This document shows, piece after piece, positions 27,434 through 32,509 of a stretch of DNA of 32,509 nucleotides. Position 1 is the first letter of the stretch, and every line of letters begins with the position of its first letter. Location: assembly GCA_009923855.1 (NCBI GenBank), contig RFST01000005.1:1-32509 (forward strand). Reading direction: 5' to 3'. The stretch is from Actinomycetota bacterium (lineage in GTDB: Bacteria > Actinomycetota > Acidimicrobiia > Acidimicrobiales > Ilumatobacteraceae). A program made the position numbers and the translations under genes. A model generated the notes under the pieces. The model did not search any database, had not been told where the DNA came from, and saw only the letters and a list, made by a program, of their open reading frames with translations.

Positions 27434-28941
27434 TTAGCCGACGTTGCGTTCGGTGTCGGCCCAAAACGGAGCGCGTAACGCCTTCTTGTCGACCTTGCCG
27501 TACACGGTGACGGGCAGGTCGTCGACGTAGTCGACAGACTTCGGTCGCTTGTAGGCCGCGAGATTGTCGCGGCAGTAGGCCCCGAAGGCCTCACGGTCGA
27601 GACCATCGCGCGCGACGACGACAGCATGTACTGCCTCACCCCAGTCGTCGTGGGGCACCCCCACCACCGCGACCTGAGCCACATCGGGATACGCCGAGAT
27701 CACATTCTCCACCTCGACCGAGTACACGTTCATGCCACCCGACACGATCATGTCGTTCGCCCGATCGACCAGCGTGACAAAGCCCTCTGCATCCATACGG
27801 CCAACGTCGCCCGTGCGCATCCACCTGCCAGCGAATCGTTCCGCGTAGCGCTCGGGATCTTGCCAATACGCCGTCATGACATAGGGCGAGTCGAGGGCAA
27901 CCTCGCCCACCTCTCCGGGGCCGAGTTCATTGCCGTCATCGTCAATGATGGCAACCTCGCACATCAGGGTTGCTTTGCCGCACGATGACAACAGCGCCGG
28001 CTCGTCGAGGGCACGCACATGATCCTGTTTCGACAGCACGGTGGCGAAATTCGGACATTCCGTCTGGGCGTACAACTGTTGGAACACTGGACCGAACACG
28101 TCCATTGCCTGACGAAGGCGTTCAGGCGAGATCGGTGCCGCGCCGTACTGAATGGTGCGCAATGCCGATGGTCGCGTGCCGGTCGCGACGGCTACGTCGA
28201 GCATCCGGTAGATCATCGTCGGCACGGCAAACGTCCATGTGATGCCGTCACGATCCATCGTGTCGAGCACCGTCGCAGCATCGAACGATGCTGCGATCTG
28301 AATGTGGGCTCCCCTCAGCAGCCCGGCCGCGCCAAGGAAACCAGCGGCATGAGGCAGGGGGGTTGTCAGCAACATGTGCTCGTCCCGGCCGATACCCGCT
28401 TCCATGATGTGCGCGAACATGTTCAGCACCATTGGCGACTGATGGTGCACGATGCCCTTTGGTTTGCCGGTGGTGCCGCCGGTGAAACCAACGAACGCAA
28501 GGTCATCGGGGCCGACCGCGCCGATCGCCGGCGGTTCGACCCACGCCGACCCTGGTGGCAGCACTAGGCCGTCGATCTGGCGGCATGCCGGGTCGATCTG
28601 GGTTGCGAGATGATCGAGTGCCGGACTCACCACCGCCACCGTGGGTTCGGTTCGACGCACGATGTCGCCGATATCGGCCGCGGTAAGCATCGAGTTCAGC
28701 GGGATCTTGACCGCGCCAATCGCCATGATCGCGAGGTCATACACCGGATACGACGCCGTGTTCTCCAACAGCAGCACCACCCGATGGGACGCGCACCGGC
28801 GTCGTGCAGGCGTTGCGCAGCGTCGGCCACTGCCACTGCGAGATCTCGGTAGGTCCACGTGGTGCCGTCAACGGTCAGTGCGGGACGGGTGGTGTTCAGC
28901 ATCAACGAGCGGCGAAACGCCTCCCACAGTGTCGACATCAT
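27434..28941 (-). pseudogene. AMP-binding acyl-CoA synthetase interrupted by an apparent single-base frameshift near 28786-28788
   Basis: N-terminus 'MMSTLWEAFRRSLMLNTTRPALTVDGTTWTYRDLAVAVADAAQRLHDAGARP' is in one minus frame (inside ORF 28696..29310) and 'HRVVLLLENTASYPVYDLAIMAIGAVKIPLNSML...GFTGGTTGKPKGIVHH...GRWMRTGDVGRMDAEGFVTLVDRANDMIVSGGMNVYSVEVE...' in another (ORF 27434..28858). One extra base in the GGG run restores '...AGARPHRVVLLLEN'. Confidence 0.85.
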
Positions 28942-29073
28942 GTCTTTCCCCCTTGCGTCGCTTCCACCGCCAGTCTGCCCAACAGCGCCTGTCGGAGAGC
29001 GATCCGACCGACCGTGTGGGTCGTGATCGGGAATAGAAATCCTGCCTGTCGGCTTTGCACAGGCGTGAACTCT

Positions 29074-29826
29074 GTGTCCGTCACCCCCGAACGTCTCTCC
29101 AACCTGCGCACATGGAATCTGGCGCTCACCGTGTTGCACGCGGTGCAGGCGGTGGTGATCGTCGCCATTGCGGGCAGTTTCGCCATCGACATCACATCGA
29201 CATTCCCCGAGGGGCCCCCAGGAACACGCGTGCCAACTGCCGAACCCCTCATCGGTGTGCGCATTGGTGTTGCAATCGGCATTTTCCTGGCACTCGCAGC
29301 GATCGATCACCTGCTGACGTCCACCGTGGCTCGCGGCACCTACGAGCGTGATCTGCGTGGCGGTATCAACCGCTTCCGTTGGGTCGAGTATTCGTTCAGC
29401 GCGACGATCATGGTGCTACTGATCAGCGCCTACTCGGGCATCACCGGCATCTCAGCTCTGGTGGGGATCGCCGGCGCAAACGTGGCGATGATCCTGTTCG
29501 GCTGGCTTCAAGAACGCATCAACCCCCCGGGACGTACATCCACGAATATGACGCCGTTCTGGTTCGGCACGCTGGCCGGGATCGCCCCATGGGTGGCGAT
29601 TGTGATCAATGTGATCGGGTCGGAGACCGTGCCGGGGTTTGTCTACGGCATCGTCGTTGCCGAGTCCCTGCTGTTCTTCAGCTTCGGGCTGAACCAGTGG
29701 CTGCAGTACCGCGGTGTCGGCCGGTGGCAGGACTACCTCTACGGCGAGAAGGTGTACCTGGTGCTGAGCCTTGTGGCGAAGTCGGTGCTCGCTTGGTTCA
29801 TCTATTTCGGGTCGCTGGGCGACTGA
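29074..29826 (+). CDS. heliorhodopsin
   Basis: ~250 aa, seven hydrophobic segments. Heliorhodopsin motifs: 'NLALTVLHAVQAVVIVAIA', 'FRWVEYSFSATIMVLLIS', 'NVAMILFGWLQERIN', 'PFWFGTLAGIAPWVAIVI', 'VPGFVYGIVVAESLLFFSFGLNQWLQYRGVGRWQDYLYGEKVYLVLSLVAKSVLAWFIYFGSL'. Start GTG 29074 or 29065. Confidence 0.95.
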   Translation: MSVTPERLSNLRTWNLALTVLHAVQAVVIVAIAGSFAIDITSTFPEGPPGTRVPTAEPLIGVRIGVAIGIFLALAAIDHLLTSTVARGTYERDLRGGINRFRWVEYSFSATIMVLLISAYSGITGISALVGIAGANVAMILFGWLQERINPPGRTSTNMTPFWFGTLAGIAPWVAIVINVIGSETVPGFVYGIVVAESLLFFSFGLNQWLQYRGVGRWQDYLYGEKVYLVLSLVAKSVLAWFIYFGSLGD

Positions 29827-30626
29827 TCAGCGCCTCGCGGTGGCCACACCACGGGGAACAACGCGTGATTCATCAGCGCGCCTGCCGGTAGTTCGGCCTC
29901 AAGACCGGGAAACGGCGGCGACGTTGCCCACGTCCGTGGCGCATGCACCATGTCGTCGCCGAGGAATCTGAGCGACAGCACCCGTCGCCGACCCGGGCCG
30001 GGGTTGCCCGCCGCGGTGTGCAGGGTCTGCATGTGGAAACAGACCACGTCACCTGGTTCCAGTTCCCAGCCGATCACCCGGTACTGCGCCGGATCGCCGT
30101 CGATATCGGGCAGTTCGGTGAGTGAGCCTTCGGGAAACCATCGGGCCTGCGCATCGAGAAAGGTGCGCGGCATGTACCACGGGCCGCGATGGGAACCGGC
30201 GACGAATTCAAGGGTGACCGCGCGAGGTACCGGATCGACCGGGATCCACATACTCAGGTTCATCGTCCCGTCGACGTTGTAATAGGGAATGTCCTGATGC
30301 CACGGCGTGCGTTGTGCGGTGCCGGGCTCTTTCACCAGCACGTGGTCATGGAACAGACGCACCGTGTGCGCACCCATCACATCGGCCGCGATCGCGGCCA
30401 CGGGTGACGTCGTGATGAACCGTTCCATATCAGCGATGCGTGACCACGAGCAGAAATCCTCGACGAACGCTCCGTCAGCACTCTCGCTCGCCCGTTTCGC
30501 CAATGGTGACAGGTCGGCCAAATTCGCCTCGATGGCGCGTTCGGCGCATGCGATATCGCCGGGCTCGAGTGCACCTCGAACACAGATCGCCCCGTCGCGA
30601 TGCCAGTCCCCCTCGATGTGACTCAC
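29802..30626 (-). CDS. phytanoyl-CoA dioxygenase (PhyH) family protein
   Basis: 'RTPWHQDIPYYNVDGTMNLSMWIPVDPVPRAVTLEFVAGSHRGPWY', 'LEPGDVVCFHMQTLHTAAGNPGPGRRRVLSLRFLGDD' (HxD...H...R). GTG start at 30626 overlaps the nth stop (GTGA). Confidence 0.9.
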   Translation of the reverse strand: MSHIEGDWHRDGAICVRGALEPGDIACAERAIEANLADLSPLAKRASESADGAFVEDFCSWSRIADMERFITTSPVAAIAADVMGAHTVRLFHDHVLVKEPGTAQRTPWHQDIPYYNVDGTMNLSMWIPVDPVPRAVTLEFVAGSHRGPWYMPRTFLDAQARWFPEGSLTELPDIDGDPAQYRVIGWELEPGDVVCFHMQTLHTAAGNPGPGRRRVLSLRFLGDDMVHAPRTWATSPPFPGLEAELPAGALMNHALFPVVWPPRGADQSPSDPK

Positions 30627-31267
30627 GACATCTCCTGACGGATGCGTGTCTTCGTCGCCGCCCACGAACAGATCGGGCATGTCGTCAGATCATGATGACG
30701 AGCCGGGCAGTACTCACGGCCGAAGAAAATGATCTGGAGATGCCGGCGGTTCCACGTCTCACGCGGGAACACCGCTTTCAGATCTCGTTCAGTGTGTTCA
30801 ACGCTGGTGCCCCGACTCAGACCCCAGCGGGCGCCCAGGCGATGAATATGGGTGTCGACCGGAAATGCCGGATGTCCGAATGCCTGTGACATCACCACGC
30901 TGGCGGTCTTGTGGCCCACACCGGCGAGCGACTCGAGGAACTCCCAGTCGTCGATGACCTCACCGCCGGCGTCGATGATCTGTTCGGCCATGGTGCGCAG
31001 GTTGCGCGCCTTGGTTGGCGCAAGACCGATCTCACGGATGAGTTCGAGGATCTCACTCGGTTCGAGTTGCACCATCTTGTCGGGGGTATCGGCGACGGCG
31101 AAGAGGCCCGGAGTCACCTCGTTCACCTTCTTGTCCGTGGTCTGCGCCGAGAGCGCCACAGCAACGAGCAATGTGTAGGGACTGCTGTGGTCGAGCGGCA
31201 CCGGTGGGTTGGGATACAGCTCGTCGAGCATGCGACCGATCCGGTCTGCCTTGTCCTGTCGGCGCAT
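30623..31267 (-). CDS. nth: endonuclease III-like DNA glycosylase/AP lyase
   Basis: 'LVAVALSAQTTDKKVNEVTPGLF', 'IREIGLAPTKARNLRTMAEQII', 'LESLAGVGHKTASVVMSQAFGHPAFPVDTHIHRLGARWGLS' (HhH with catalytic K and D). Fe-S motif atypical. Confidence 0.95.
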   Translation of the reverse strand: MRRQDKADRIGRMLDELYPNPPVPLDHSSPYTLLVAVALSAQTTDKKVNEVTPGLFAVADTPDKMVQLEPSEILELIREIGLAPTKARNLRTMAEQIIDAGGEVIDDWEFLESLAGVGHKTASVVMSQAFGHPAFPVDTHIHRLGARWGLSRGTSVEHTERDLKAVFPRETWNRRHLQIIFFGREYCPARHHDLTTCPICSWAATKTRIRQEMS

Positions 31268-31313
31268 GGCGGCAGGCTACGACGTGCACGTGCACCACGC
31301 GAGGTGTCGACGC

Positions 31314-32204
31314 TCAGCCAAACGAGTGCGCCGCATGCACGGTGAGCATGTGGAGCTCAACAACATCAGCAATACCGAAGCCATGGCGGGCATAGCCGCC
31401 GGCCAACGCGAAAGCGATCGGCACGTCATGATGCGCGGCCCACGCGAACACCATCTGCTCACGGTCACGAATCACCTCTGTTGTGATTCCTGCAACTCCA
31501 CCGGCTGACTCATGAGGATCCATACCCGCGTTGTAGATCACCAGATCAACGCTGTCCGGTGTGGCGATATCCGCCAGCTCACGCTCGATCGCCTGCAGGT
31601 AGTTGTCGCCAGCAGCCATCACGAGGCGCGAGCAGCGATCGGTCTGATACGAGTCGAACCCGATCACCGATACATCGACCTGTTCGATGCCGTTGTGATT
31701 GGCAATGATCGCCGCTGTTCCACCACCGCAGTGAGCGTCAAGGTCAAGAATCAGCACGCGGCTGGCACCGGCGTCACGGGCCGCCAGCGCGGCCAGGGCC
31801 AGACCATTCACGGTGCAAAAGCCAGCACCGCGTTGCGGCCCCGCGTGGTGCAGGCCACTTGACAGCGATCCGGTGGCGCGATGTTCGCTGAGTGCACAAA
31901 GTGCAGCGTCACGCATGCCGCCTGTTGACGCGAGCACCCCGGTGAGCAGGTCGGGCGTCCATTCGAAACCGTTCGACTCGGCGAGGCCAGCCGGCGTACC
32001 AGTGATGAGGGCATCGACATATTCCGCTTCATGAATACGCCGTAACTCGTCGATGTCCGCGCTGCGCGGAGCCGCCAACGACACCGCCGGCAACTGCTCG
32101 GTAATTGCCGAAGCGACGCCTGCAGACTTGATGTGCGTATCGAATGTGGCACCGACGTGGTTGAACGCGGGTGAGTGAAACACGGTTGTAAGGGTGGCGA
32201 GCAT
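31314..32204 (-). CDS. histone deacetylase/acetoin-utilisation family hydrolase
   Basis: 'SLSSGLHHAGPQRGAGFCTVNGLALAA', 'RVLILDLDAHCGGGTAAI', 'LVIYNAGMDPHESAGG', 'AFALAGGYARHG': HDAC-fold active-site motifs. Confidence 0.9.
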   Translation of the reverse strand: MLATLTTVFHSPAFNHVGATFDTHIKSAGVASAITEQLPAVSLAAPRSADIDELRRIHEAEYVDALITGTPAGLAESNGFEWTPDLLTGVLASTGGMRDAALCALSEHRATGSLSSGLHHAGPQRGAGFCTVNGLALAALAARDAGASRVLILDLDAHCGGGTAAIIANHNGIEQVDVSVIGFDSYQTDRCSRLVMAAGDNYLQAIERELADIATPDSVDLVIYNAGMDPHESAGGVAGITTEVIRDREQMVFAWAAHHDVPIAFALAGGYARHGFGIADVVELHMLTVHAAHSFG

Positions 32205-32308
32205 GTCATCTCCAATCGATCTGCGGCCTGCCGGACATAACGCCGTGGCGGGGCATTGGTGTGACAGCGACGGTGCGCAGTGGGCCTCGTCACACCTCGA
32301 CCCCCTAG

Positions 32309-32497
32309 CTGCGTTACCCCCATCACGGCGCTCCGGCCGTCGCAGCCGACATCCGTCGCAAGGTTGAGATTGGTTCCTATGAAGGTATCCGCCACCGCAA
32401 GGGACTTCCAGTCCGCGGACAGCGCACCAAGACCAACGCTAGAACCCGCAAGGGTCCAAAGCGCACGGTCGCCGGCAAGAAGAAGGCAACCCGCTAG
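32309..32497 (+). pseudogene. rpsM: 3' fragment of 30S ribosomal protein S13 (uS13)
   Basis: Frame reads ...[52 protein letters not shown] (stop 32495-32497), the S13 C-terminus. In-frame TAG at 32306-32308 and no ATG/GTG start; S13 similarity begins only at ~32336-32339. Confidence 0.85.
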
Positions 32498-32509
32498 TCG
32501 CGGCTTGAT

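Noticed and set aside
28770-28800. Programmed -1 frameshift in the acyl-CoA synthetase
   Set aside because: No convincing X-XXY-YYZ slippery heptamer or downstream structure seen; a missing base in GGG is simpler.

Overview
High-GC actinobacterial chromosomal window; the protein content suggests an Acidimicrobiia-like lineage (inference, no search run). The left ~12.7 kb contains part of a contractile injection system (eCIS) locus on the minus strand: two tail-tube paralogs, a tail-assembly-like protein with an acidic tail, a small DUF6760-like protein missing from the ORF track, a sheath, and a PAAR-like DUF4280 protein. It is flanked by an unusual group of envelope proteins: a septum-formation-like lipoprotein translationally coupled to the PAAR-like gene, two large tandem single-TM proteins with carboxypeptidase-regulatory-like repeats, a single-TM peptidoglycan-binding protein, an L,D-transpeptidase, and a stripped-down orphan histidine kinase. 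The rest is mostly ordinary metabolism: P450, GluQ-RS, HNH endonuclease, SRPBCC, 2OG-Fe(II) oxygenase, MFS, methyltransferase, amidase, MaoC-like, sulfite-oxidase-like Mo enzyme, two acyl-CoA synthetases, LLM oxidoreductase, PhyH, Nth and an HDAC-like hydrolase. Points that stand out: (1) a clear heliorhodopsin at ~29.07-29.83 kb with conserved Schiff-base Lys and counterion Glu motifs; (2) the eCIS plus candidate membrane/cell-wall docking module; (3) a start-less 3' fragment of rpsM (S13) at the right edge; (4) a single-base frameshift in an acyl-CoA synthetase at a GGG run; (5) an Nth protein lacking two of the four canonical Fe-S cysteines. No CRISPR array, transposase or integrase was recognised.
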